Shown here piece after piece: positions 1-8,078 of a stretch of DNA of 17,280 nt (positions within the stretch are counted from its first letter, which is position 1; every line of letters starts with the position of its first letter). The DNA is from Acinetobacter sp. GTDB lineage: Bacteria > Pseudomonadota > Gammaproteobacteria > Pseudomonadales > Moraxellaceae. The notes beneath the pieces are model-generated. The model was not told the origin of the DNA, did not search any database, and was given only the letters and a program-made list of their open reading frames with translations. The stretch spans positions 1-17,280 of the forward strand of contig JASLIY010000332.1 of NCBI GenBank assembly GCA_030152675.1. Reading direction: 5' to 3'. Position numbers and translations under genes: made by a program.

Positions 1-780
1 GAAGACAACTACCTCAAACAAATGAGCAAGGTCAAGAATGAGCAAGATCTTGATGAACTATATCGTGAAATCTTCGCCTATATGTCCAAGCATTATCATG
101 TCAGTGCCTTAACCGGTGCTGCCAAGTTAGTCGGTCAAGACTTCGCTGAAAAAATGAATCCGATTACGACCTTAGGGTCTATGCAGGTGCATATCAACTA
201 TGCCAAAGCCAATAAGCGTAGCAGTATGAACACCAATCAACTACGCGATGAGCTTTATACTCAGTATGGTGGCCTATATTATGGTATTCATCGTTTAATG
301 ATGTACCCTGCAGCTTATGACAAAGCAATCTATCGTTTTGCTGATTACAACTCAGGCATGTATTCAAGTCGTAATGCTGCATTACAAAAAATGCTCAACA
401 AAGTTGCTGATTCAAAACTCGATTTGGATGGTGACCTACTCTCTTATGACAAAAGTGGTGATCCGCTGGCCATGACCACGGATAGCGAGAAAGTCATCAA
501 TCGTTTATTTGTGCAATACAATATTCTGATTTCACCACGACAAATACGTACTGACTTAAAGAAAGAAAAACAAGCCAGTTTAGAGAAATCCCAAACTTAT
601 TTAGCCATCTCTAAACTGTATAAAGAGCACACTGGCAAAGACCCGATTTATGCCATCATGCCGCAAGTGGTGATTTCAGGGCCAAAACTAAGCCGTGACT
701 ACAATACCAATTGGTATGCAAGCCGAGTAAATGGACGTTATGAAACATGTATGCAACGCGCAAAACGCATAAAAATTTAG
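1..780 (+). CDS. DUF1615 family protein, 5'-truncated at window edge
   Basis: The frame is open from base 1, so the true start lies upstream; the first Met at 22 is internal. The visible 259 residues match what I recall of the DUF1615 family (often annotated as a putative lipoprotein): a segment with GSMQVHI, then a Tyr-rich core with GGLYYGIHRLMMYP and YRFADYNSG followed by SRNAA, then LDGDLLSY, and near the end SGPKLSRDYNTNWYASRV. The molecular function of the family is unknown to me. Any signal peptide or lipobox would be in the missing part. The 3' end overlaps the next gene by 34 bases, so the two are probably co-transcribed and may be translationally coupled. Family assignment is from memory of its conserved blocks. 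Confidence 0.85.
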   Translation, partial: EDNYLKQMSKVKNEQDLDELYREIFAYMSKHYHVSALTGAAKLVGQDFAEKMNPITTLGSMQVHINYAKANKRSSMNTNQLRDELYTQYGGLYYGIHRLMMYPAAYDKAIYRFADYNSGMYSSRNAALQKMLNKVADSKLDLDGDLLSYDKSGDPLAMTTDSEKVINRLFVQYNILISPRQIRTDLKKEKQASLEKSQTYLAISKLYKEHTGKDPIYAIMPQVVISGPKLSRDYNTNWYASRVNGRYETCMQRAKRIKI

Positions 781-1397
781 CCTTATTTGATTTCGATGGC
801 ACCCTGTGCAACAAGGACAGTTTCACCGGGTTCATCTTTTACGCTTTGTCTAAACGACATATTGTCAAACAAGGCTTTAAAATTTTACCTTGGATTCAAG
901 CCTACTACTTCAACATCTACCCCGCCCATGCCATGCGCAGCAAGCTGTTCGAGGCCATGTTTAGCGATGCCTCTGTGCCTGAACTGCAAAATCTTGCTGA
1001 AGAATATGCTCTGCGACTCCTCTCGCAACTCAACCACAACTTATATCAACAACTCTTAAAACATCAGCGTCATGGTGATAGCGTGGTGCTGGTCTCCGCA
1101 TCATTGGATCTTTATCTTGAACCTATTTGTCAGCTATTGAATATCGACTTGATTTGCACAGAAACTGAGATTGAAGCGCAGCGCTTCACAGGAAGATTTG
1201 CCAGCCCTGATTGTAGTTCAGCACAGAAGCGGATTCGCATCTTGGAAAAATACAAGCTGTCTGCCTATAACAAAATTTATGCCTATGGCAACAGCAAAGA
1301 AGACTTAGACATGTTGAGCTTAGCCGACTATCCTTATATGACTGGTCAAGATCAAAGCTTGCCGCATATTAGTGATCTGGATCATGAGTTGATCTAA
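747..1397 (+). CDS. HAD-IB family phosphatase (SerB-like hydrolase)
   Basis: This is a 216-residue haloacid dehalogenase superfamily hydrolase, expected to be a Mg-dependent phosphomonoesterase in the cytosol. Motif I is DFDGTLC with Asp15 as nucleophile and Asp17 as general acid/base. Motif II is VSAS around Ser117, the motif III lysine is probably Lys161, and motif IV is GNSKEDLDML around residues 181-190. The all-helical stretch between motif I and II (about 24-105) fits the C1 cap of the IB subclass, which includes phosphoserine phosphatases; the substrate cannot be read from sequence. An in-frame TGA at 741 makes ATG 747 the first usable start. No good Shine-Dalgarno is visible and the start lies inside the preceding gene, so coupling is likely. 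The gene ends before a terminator shared with proB. Confidence 0.85.
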   Translation: MYATRKTHKNLALFDFDGTLCNKDSFTGFIFYALSKRHIVKQGFKILPWIQAYYFNIYPAHAMRSKLFEAMFSDASVPELQNLAEEYALRLLSQLNHNLYQQLLKHQRHGDSVVLVSASLDLYLEPICQLLNIDLICTETEIEAQRFTGRFASPDCSSAQKRIRILEKYKLSAYNKIYAYGNSKEDLDMLSLADYPYMTGQDQSLPHISDLDHELI

Positions 1398-1421
1398 CAA
1401 AATCCAATCAGCCCATACCAT

Positions 1422-1446
1422 AAAAAAGCCCGTCGAAACGGGCTTT
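1422..1446. terminator. Bidirectional rho-independent terminator between hydrolase and proB
   Basis: An 8-bp perfect stem AAAGCCCG/CGGGCTTT (1425-1432 and 1439-1446) has a 6-base loop. The A-run at 1422-1427 gives a six-T tract on the minus strand, so it is strongest as the proB terminator. On the plus strand only three Ts follow, so it is a weaker stop for the hydrolase transcript. Confidence 0.85.
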
Positions 1447-1473
1447 AGAGCTTAAATATTGAATCTATAAGTC

Positions 1474-2607
1474 TCAATAAATCGCCATATGATTGCGATG
1501 AATCATTTCCAAAGACCGCGCCTCACCCAAGACTTGGTAGACTTTGTCAGAGGCCAGACCTTTAACCAACTCTGCAGAGCGTGAACTAAAATTCACCCGT
1601 CCAACTGCAACGCGTTTACCTTTAGGATCCACACACTCCACCACATCACCACGATCAAAATGCCCCTCAATCGCTTTTACCCCGACTGGCAACAAACTGC
1701 GGTGCTGAGTTTTGATGGCATTGACAGCGCCATCATCAATCACCAAGCGACCTGCTGTTTGTAGATGCGCCGCAAGCCATTGCTGGTGTGCGGTCATGCG
1801 ATCATCATCGGTAATAAACAACGTACCCAATAGCTCACCGGCCATCAGACGTGCCAAGACACGATCACTTTCACCGCTGGCAATCAAGGTTGGACAACCA
1901 GATTTGGCCGCCAAACGTGCAGCGCGTACCTTCGTCAGCATCCCGCCTGTACCGAGTGTGCCACTCCCCCCCGCCATCTCGAACAAAGTTTCATCGAGTG
2001 CACGTACGGTAGAGAGTAACTTGGCCTCGGGGTTGCTGCGTGGATCAGCATCAAACATGCCTTGTTGATCGGTCAAGATGATCAACAGATCGGCATGGAC
2101 TTGTCCTGCGACCATCGCTGCCAAGGTATCATTGTCACCAAAACGGATTTCGTCTGTAGATACGGTGTCATTTTCATTAATGACCGGAATCACATGCCAA
2201 TCAATCAGTTGTTGCAAAGCATCACAAGAGTTGAGATAGCGACGACGATCGGTAAGATCATCGTGAGTTAATAAGACTTGTGCCGTTCTGATGTGATGGC
2301 GGTCTAAAACACTCGACCATGTTTGGATCAAGCCCATCTGACCAATGGCAGCACAGGCTTGCAGACTGGGTAAATCAGTGGGTCGATGAGGTAACTTCAT
2401 ACGCACCATCCCCTCTGCCACAGCGCCGGAGGTCACCAGAATAATCTCGTGACCCGCATGGTGAAGATCTACAATTTGCTTGGCCCAATGCGAAATTGCT
2501 TCTAGATCTAAACCTTGCCCATTTGCTGTGAGTAGAGATGAGCCGATCTTTACCACGATCCGTTTACAGGCCTTGAGCTGGCGCTGTCCATCTACCACAT
2601 CTATCAT
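1474..2607 (-). CDS. proB: Glutamate 5-kinase
   Basis: ProB phosphorylates glutamate to gamma-glutamyl phosphate, the first step of proline synthesis, in the cytosol. The 377 residues show an amino acid kinase domain (about 15-260) with the nucleotide/substrate loop KIGSSLL near 20-26, VTSGAV at 59-64, INEND at 143-147 and [12 protein letters not shown] at 219-230. A C-terminal PUA domain follows (about 285-370). Length is normal for the two-domain form. An AGGGGT element lies a few bases upstream of ATG 2607. The gene starts 38 bases after the cgtA stop on the same strand, so the two probably form an operon ending at the terminator at 1422-1446. In the family proline feeds back on the kinase; nothing in this sequence suggests loss of that control. 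Confidence 0.97.
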   Translation of the reverse strand: MIDVVDGQRQLKACKRIVVKIGSSLLTANGQGLDLEAISHWAKQIVDLHHAGHEIILVTSGAVAEGMVRMKLPHRPTDLPSLQACAAIGQMGLIQTWSSVLDRHHIRTAQVLLTHDDLTDRRRYLNSCDALQQLIDWHVIPVINENDTVSTDEIRFGDNDTLAAMVAGQVHADLLIILTDQQGMFDADPRSNPEAKLLSTVRALDETLFEMAGGSGTLGTGGMLTKVRAARLAAKSGCPTLIASGESDRVLARLMAGELLGTLFITDDDRMTAHQQWLAAHLQTAGRLVIDDGAVNAIKTQHRSLLPVGVKAIEGHFDRGDVVECVDPKGKRVAVGRVNFSSRSAELVKGLASDKVYQVLGEARSLEMIHRNHMAIY

Positions 2608-2645
2608 GTTTACCCCTAAACTATCTTCATCATCTACTTAACGAA

Positions 2646-4141
<1,496 letters not shown>

Positions 4142-4735
4142 ATGCTATTTATCCAACTCAGTGCAGCCAAAGGCCCTGCCGAATGTGAACTGGCTGTGAA
4201 ATATACTTTAGATGCTTTACGCAGCGATGCTAGCCAAAATCACATTCAACTCGAGATAATCGAAAGCTCGCCGACACGATCTGGTTACTTATCCATCTTA
4301 ATGCATGCCTCTGGCGAGAATGTCCTGCAGTGGAGTCAAAGCTGGTGTGGCAGCATCCAATGGACTTTCCAAAGTCCGATGCGCCCACAACATCGACGTA
4401 AAAACTGGTTTATCGGCATCACCGCCTGTGGTATGCCTACACAACTTCCTACCGATGACAGTATTTTATTTCAAGCCTGTCGCGCCTCGGGCAGCGGCGG
4501 TCAACATGTCAATACCACAGACTCCGCAGTGCATGCCACACATGTCGCATCTGGTATCAGTGTCAAAGTCATGAGCGAACGTAGTCAGCATGCCAATAAA
4601 CGACGCGCACGTGAATTAATCGCTTTGAAACTTGAGCAACAACAGCAAGATGCCTTGGCTGACCAGAAACATGCCCTACATCTTGAGCATGCACACATCG
4701 AACGTGGCAATCCGATTCGCAAATTTAAAAAATAA
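4142..4735 (+). CDS. prfH: Peptide chain release factor H (RF-like ribosome-rescue factor)
   Basis: This 197-residue protein carries the class I release-factor catalytic domain without the codon-reading domain. The GGQ tripeptide that triggers peptidyl-tRNA hydrolysis is at 119-121, within GSGGQHVNTTDSAV. The upstream block MRPQHRRKNWF (80-90) and the downstream SERSQHANKRRA are features I recall for PrfH specifically, rather than for RF1/RF2 or ArfB. In known genomes prfH usually sits directly behind an rtcB-type RNA ligase. That pair is reported to rescue and repair ribosomes cut in the 16S decoding centre. Here no rtcB is adjacent on either side. ATG 4142 is the first start after an in-frame TAG at 4118; its Shine-Dalgarno is poor. 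The gene is convergent with qorR. Confidence 0.9.
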   Translation: MLFIQLSAAKGPAECELAVKYTLDALRSDASQNHIQLEIIESSPTRSGYLSILMHASGENVLQWSQSWCGSIQWTFQSPMRPQHRRKNWFIGITACGMPTQLPTDDSILFQACRASGSGGQHVNTTDSAVHATHVASGISVKVMSERSQHANKRRARELIALKLEQQQQDALADQKHALHLEHAHIERGNPIRKFKK

Positions 4736-4747
4736 TTCCACTCACCT

Positions 4748-4774
4748 CGATCTGTAGCGCTCCCGAGCAGATCG
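4748..4774. repeat. Inverted repeat between prfH and qorR
   Basis: CGATCTG (4748-4754) and CAGATCG (4768-4774) are perfect inverted copies with 13 bases between. It lies between two convergent genes and may be a weak terminator, but no T-run follows on either strand. Confidence 0.4.
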
Positions 4775-4802
4775 TGAATGGAAGAATGCTTGTGATGGCA
4801 AA

Positions 4803-5165
4803 TTAGTTTTTATTCGCGAGGATTTCGGGTAAATTACGTTCAATCCAAGCAATTAAATGATTGAGTTTTTCCGCCACCTGCGCACCAAGCAGCGTGAGCT
4901 GATACTCGACCTTTGGAGGCACTTCGGCATAGACGGTTCGTAAAATAAAACCATCACGCTCAAGCACTTTAAGCGTTTGCGCCAACATTTTTTCACTCAC
5001 CCCTTCAATGCGCTTTCTCAACTGACTAAAGCGTTGCACGCCATCACTTAAACAACGTAATACCAGCACTGACCATTTATTGGTGAGATGTTCCAATATT
5101 TCTCGGGATGGACAGTCATTGGATAAGACCTGCCCAACGACTGCACTTGTCGCATAATTACTCAT
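4803..5165 (-). CDS. qorR: HxlR-family redox-sensing repressor (QorR/YtfH-like)
   Basis: This 120-residue MarR/HxlR-type winged-helix regulator represses a divergent quinone reductase gene in homologous systems. The single N-terminal cysteine, Cys18 in DCPSR, is where thiol-sensing members react with quinones, diamide or other electrophiles. The winged helix runs from about 28 to 95, with the recognition-helix block GVSEKMLAQTLK, the following RDGF and the wing PPKVEYQLT. It resembles E. coli YtfH strongly by eye. A GGAGG lies a few bases upstream of ATG 5165. It is divergent from qorB with 241 bases between. By analogy to the family it should bind palindromes in that gap and release them on oxidation; that regulation is inferred. 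Confidence 0.88.
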   Translation of the reverse strand: MSNYATSAVVGQVLSNDCPSREILEHLTNKWSVLVLRCLSDGVQRFSQLRKRIEGVSEKMLAQTLKVLERDGFILRTVYAEVPPKVEYQLTLLGAQVAEKLNHLIAWIERNLPEILANKN

Positions 5166-5311
5166 TCACCGCCTCCACCTATATCTGCTTCAATATCAAT
5201 ATCTTTACTTAAGAAATCTCTGAACTTCACATCGATTTAGACCTATGCCCCATCCACTTGCGCACACCCTCAGCAAGTAACCTATCAACACATGCGTCAC
5301 TCAAAACCTCA

Positions 5312-5342
5312 TACTTACCTTAAGGTACGTACTTACAATAAG
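5312..5342. promoter_or_regulatory. Candidate QorR operator cluster
   Basis: Within about 30 bases there are three nested symmetries: the perfect 12-bp palindrome TACCTTAAGGTA (5316-5327), the 8-bp palindrome GTACGTAC (5325-5332), and CTTACAATAAG (5332-5342). TACTTAC also occurs twice in the same direction, at 5312-5318 and 5330-5336, spaced 18 bases. The cluster overlaps or abuts the candidate qorB -35 element, as expected for a repressor site. Confidence 0.5.
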
Positions 5343-5361
5343 AAAGCTTTAGTTTTATGAT
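5333..5361 (+). promoter_or_regulatory. Candidate promoter of qorB
   Basis: TATGAT at 5356-5361 (5 of 6 to consensus) sits 17 bases after TTACAA at 5333-5338, a poor -35. A weak -35 overlapped by palindromes fits a repressed gene. The leader would be about 40 bases, ending with AAGGTG just before ATG 5407. Confidence 0.4.
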
Positions 5362-5406
5362 CTTATCACTTCGTAGATTAAACAACCAATATAACAAGGT
5401 GAAATC

Positions 5407-6282
5407 ATGAAAATTGCAATTACAGGCGCCACAGGCCAACTCGGTACTTTAATCATTCAGGCTCTACTTCAAGGCGCTCAAAGCTCCGGTATTCAAGCTC
5501 AAGATATTGTGGCGCTGGTCCGCAATAAAGAAAAAGCCACGGCACTTCTCGCGCAGGGCATTCAATTACGTCATTTTAATTATGATCAACCCGATATGTT
5601 GGCGCCGGCATTAGAAGGAATTGATAAATTACTGCTCATCTCTGCCAATGAAGTCGGTCGCCGCACTCCACAACATCATGCCGTTATTCAAGCTGCAATC
5701 GAAGCAGGTGTTCCCTATATCGCCTATACCAGTCTACTCAATGCCAGTGACAGTCCACTTGGGCTTGCGCAAGAACATCGTGAAACTGAACAACTGATTC
5801 GTGACAGTGGCCTGAAATATACTTTTTTACGCAACAACTGGTACAACGAAAACTATTTAGCCAGCATTGAGCATGTTATTGCCCAAGGTGTGCTGTATGG
5901 CAGTGCCCAAGATGGCAGAATAAGTGCAGCCTCACGTGAAGAATATGCCCAAGCTGCAGCAGTGGTCATGGCAGGCACAGGACACGAGAACAAGGTTTAT
6001 GAGCTGGCCGCCAGTCAAAGCTTTACGCTATCTGAACTGGCACAAGCAATCGGCAGCGCCGCGGGGCCTGAGATCCGTTATGAAAATCTAAGTCCTGCCG
6101 ACTATCAACAGGCACTAACCCAAGCTGGATTACCTACAGGCTTGGTCGATGTCATCGTGGATGCCGATGTGCAAACCAGCAAAGGTGCGATGTATTCAGC
6201 GCGTCAGGACTTAGAACAACTCCTCGGACATGCCACCCAATCCATACAAGATCGAGTTCAGCAGTACTTACAGCAGAAATAA
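5407..6282 (+). CDS. qorB: NAD(P)H:quinone oxidoreductase, QorB/YtfG-like
   Basis: This is a 291-residue NmrA-type atypical short-chain dehydrogenase that in E. coli (QOR2, YtfG) reduces quinones with NADPH in the cytosol. The Rossmann nucleotide loop is GATGQLG at 7-13. Further blocks typical of YtfG are LLLISANEVGRR, QHHAVIQAAIEAGV, YTSLLNAS, SPLGLAQEH and LRNNWYNENY. The length is close to E. coli YtfG. AAGGTG precedes ATG 5407 at good distance. It is divergent from its probable regulator qorR, so electrophilic quinones are the likely inducer. A terminator follows at 6391-6419, so it seems to be transcribed alone. Confidence 0.92.
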   Translation: MKIAITGATGQLGTLIIQALLQGAQSSGIQAQDIVALVRNKEKATALLAQGIQLRHFNYDQPDMLAPALEGIDKLLLISANEVGRRTPQHHAVIQAAIEAGVPYIAYTSLLNASDSPLGLAQEHRETEQLIRDSGLKYTFLRNNWYNENYLASIEHVIAQGVLYGSAQDGRISAASREEYAQAAAVVMAGTGHENKVYELAASQSFTLSELAQAIGSAAGPEIRYENLSPADYQQALTQAGLPTGLVDVIVDADVQTSKGAMYSARQDLEQLLGHATQSIQDRVQQYLQQK

Positions 6283-6306
6283 AGTGAAATTTAAATACAT
6301 CAGTAA

Positions 6307-6363
6307 ATGACTGAAATCGATGCAGAAACCGCACTCATGGCTTGGCTAGATGCGGCAGGTTAA
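6307..6363 (+). CDS. Possible 18-residue microORF after qorB
   Basis: ATG 6307 opens an 18-codon frame (MTEIDAETALMAWLDAAG, stop TAA 6361) just after qorB and before its terminator, so it would be on the qorB transcript. Composition is protein-like (acidic, Ala/Leu-rich), but there is no convincing Shine-Dalgarno. It may equally be a leftover of a larger gene or chance. Confidence 0.15.
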   Translation: MTEIDAETALMAWLDAAG

Positions 6364-6390
6364 TTTCAGAGAAAGAAAACAACAGAATCA

Positions 6391-6419
6391 ATGTCCATCA
6401 CTCAGGATGGACATTTTTT
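6391..6419 (+). terminator. Rho-independent terminator of qorB
   Basis: A perfect 9-bp stem ATGTCCATC/GATGGACAT (6391-6399 and 6406-6414) has a 6-base loop and is followed by six Ts at 6414-6419. The minus-strand gene ends inside it: its TGA occupies 6398-6400. On the minus strand there is no T-run. Confidence 0.88.
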
Positions 6420-7081
6420 AAAGGTAAATTCAATTTCATATATAGATCAGCCACAGTATCGCGTTCTTTGTTATACATGGTGGCATCAAAGGATGAAACT
6501 TTATGCATGGTGATCGGGTCGTTTAAGTTCAAGACTGGCTTAAAACGATGGTTGATCGGGAGATCAATGGTCTCATCAAAGCCAAAATAAATCTGGTCAT
6601 CAAATACGATCTGAATCGGAATCTGATAACTACGCTTTAAATGAAAAGGCACATCCAACTGGATCGGAATATCCAACTTGAGTGGAAACTTCGGCAAGAA
6701 CTTTTTCTGATAAACCAAGTCGGTTGTGGTTTCTAATGGCATCACGGTATTGATTTTAATACTGGTCTGATAGTCAATATCCACTGTGATCGGCGTTTCA
6801 ACTGAAAACTTCAAATCGGATAAATACTTGCCTTTGAGCGGCAACGTCAAGGTTTTATCGATATCAATCACGGTATCAAGTTTGCCTTTCGCATGCGCCT
6901 CTAGAAAGTTCCCTACATGAATACGTGTGGGCAAAGAATCTGAGAGCTGGATATTGGCCTTTTGCGCTGAGACGTGCATCGACGCCTGCACATTGAGATA
7001 CAGCCAAAATAACACCGCAATCAGGCTCACCAACAACAAGAAACTCAAGATGATATTTCGTACGGAATTAAAAATCATCAT
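6398..7081 (-). CDS. Membrane-anchored beta-repeat protein, second of a paralogous pair
   Basis: I do not recognise a named family. The 227 residues start with a single hydrophobic segment (about 8-30) and no Lys/Arg-rich cytoplasmic loop afterwards, which suggests an N-terminal anchor with the rest in the periplasm. The body alternates hydrophobic and polar residues like long amphipathic beta strands, with prolines at regular intervals, best seen at 128-157 (prolines 130, 133, 139, 145, 154; for example FPLKLDIPIQLDVPFHL). Residues 43-82 align without gaps to residues 43-82 of the upstream protein, so they are paralogs. The start ATG 7081 overlaps the upstream TGA (4-base ATGA overlap), so translation is coupled. 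Function is unknown; a structural or lipid-contacting periplasmic role is only an idea. Confidence 0.8.
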   Translation of the reverse strand: MMIFNSVRNIILSFLLLVSLIAVLFWLYLNVQASMHVSAQKANIQLSDSLPTRIHVGNFLEAHAKGKLDTVIDIDKTLTLPLKGKYLSDLKFSVETPITVDIDYQTSIKINTVMPLETTTDLVYQKKFLPKFPLKLDIPIQLDVPFHLKRSYQIPIQIVFDDQIYFGFDETIDLPINHRFKPVLNLNDPITMHKVSSFDATMYNKERDTVADLYMKLNLPLKNVHPE

Positions 7082-7845
7082 GGCACCTGCTGTGGTTTCA
7101 CCGTTTTTTCTGTCGGTGCTGCTACGGACTGAGGTGCTGTCAGTGAGGCCGTCTCTTTGCCCTCTCTCGATAAAGTCAAACTGTTGAGTGGAATTTTCAG
7201 CTCACCTTTTTGAATCTTGACGGGTAAGGTGTTTTTTACATCAACTGTGGCATCGAGTGCTGTTTTAATCGGTACGTTAAGCCGTCCTTTGATCGGGATT
7301 TGGGTATTGAGTGTGGCATCGAGTGGAATCCTGACATTTTCCTTTAACGCGGCCTTCACAGGTGCATCGAACTTAAGATGTACCTTTTGCTCCAACGGAA
7401 CTTGTAAATCAATCGGCACATCCATTTGAATCGGAATCGTCCCCTTGAGTGGCAAGCTAATGTCTTTACCCAGCACGCGAATCTGTACTTTGGTATCAAT
7501 CGGCATTTGCTGATCCACCTTAAGTACTTCTTTGACCGGAATCATGGTTTTAATCGGCACTTGGTTATCGAAGTAAACATGAGGCGATAAGGTTTGGGCG
7601 ATCGGAATGCTGAGTTTTTCATGGATCGGAATCACTGCATTCACCTTACCTGTTACATCAACATCCAAGGCATCGTGTATTTGTACTTTTGCTTGTAGTG
7701 GTTCTTGTAGGTCAATATTGACCGCTTGATTTTCAAGTGGAATATAAATATTAAAATGCTTGAATACCCATATTGCGATCAATACACCGCAAATTGCAGC
7801 GACAACAAGAAATAAAATTCCACTGATTAGAGTTTTAATTCGCAA
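7078..7845 (-). CDS. Membrane-anchored Pro-rich beta-repeat protein, first of a paralogous pair
   Basis: This is a 255-residue protein of no family that I can name. An N-terminal membrane segment lies at about 7-27, followed by a periplasmic body of strictly alternating hydrophobic/polar residues. Short h-P-h units (IPL, IPI, VPI, LPL) recur at prolines 36, 73, 81, 97, 103, 115, 132, 138, 144, 150, 162, 174, 184, 192, 208 and 219. Between 132 and 174 the spacing is 6 or 12 residues. The last 30 residues are Ala/Pro/Thr/Lys-rich and probably disordered. The start is TTG 7845, because AAGGA sits 7 bases upstream and no Met occurs before residue 101. It is coupled by ATGA overlap to the paralog. 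A transposon or phage origin is not suggested. Confidence 0.8.
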   Translation of the reverse strand: MRIKTLISGILFLVVAAICGVLIAIWVFKHFNIYIPLENQAVNIDLQEPLQAKVQIHDALDVDVTGKVNAVIPIHEKLSIPIAQTLSPHVYFDNQVPIKTMIPVKEVLKVDQQMPIDTKVQIRVLGKDISLPLKGTIPIQMDVPIDLQVPLEQKVHLKFDAPVKAALKENVRIPLDATLNTQIPIKGRLNVPIKTALDATVDVKNTLPVKIQKGELKIPLNSLTLSREGKETASLTAPQSVAAPTEKTVKPQQVP

Positions 7846-7852
7846 CGATCTT

Positions 7853-7857
7853 TCCTT
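7853..7857 (-). promoter_or_regulatory. Ribosome binding site fixing a TTG start
   Basis: AAGGA on the minus strand, 7 bases before TTG 7845, is the only good site near the 5' end of the beta-repeat gene and decides the non-ATG start. Confidence 0.7.
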
Positions 7858-7944
7858 GAAACGCTGGTTATAGTCTGCTGAGTTTAACGGTTTTTTTGTG
7901 ATTTGTTATGCATATTCGTCTGAAATATCACAACTAAAGTGGAA

Positions 7945-7980
7945 TTATTTGCATATTTGTACAACAAGATGTGCAAATAA
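7945..7980. repeat. Perfect 9-bp inverted repeat upstream of the beta-repeat operon
   Basis: TTATTTGCA (7945-7953) and TGCAAATAA (7972-7980) are exact inverted copies, 18 bases apart. The element lies about 100 bases upstream of TTG 7845 and about 50 bases after the gap terminator, where the operon promoter should be. It could be a regulator site or a hairpin; no T-run makes it a terminator. Confidence 0.55.
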
Positions 7981-8030
7981 CACATCAAGATTGTGGTATT
8001 GGCTCCTGCATATTATTCAATCGATAGGCA

Positions 8031-8060
8031 AAAAAAAAGAGCTTCTTCCGAAGCTCTTTT
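8031..8060 (-). terminator. Rho-independent terminator of gap
   Basis: An 11-bp perfect stem AAAAGAGCTTC/GAAGCTCTTTT (8035-8045 and 8050-8060) has the tight loop TTCC. The eight As at 8031-8038 give an eight-T tract on the minus strand. It lies 19 bases after the gap stop. Confidence 0.93.
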
Positions 8061-8078
8061 CCATCCAGTCACTACAAA

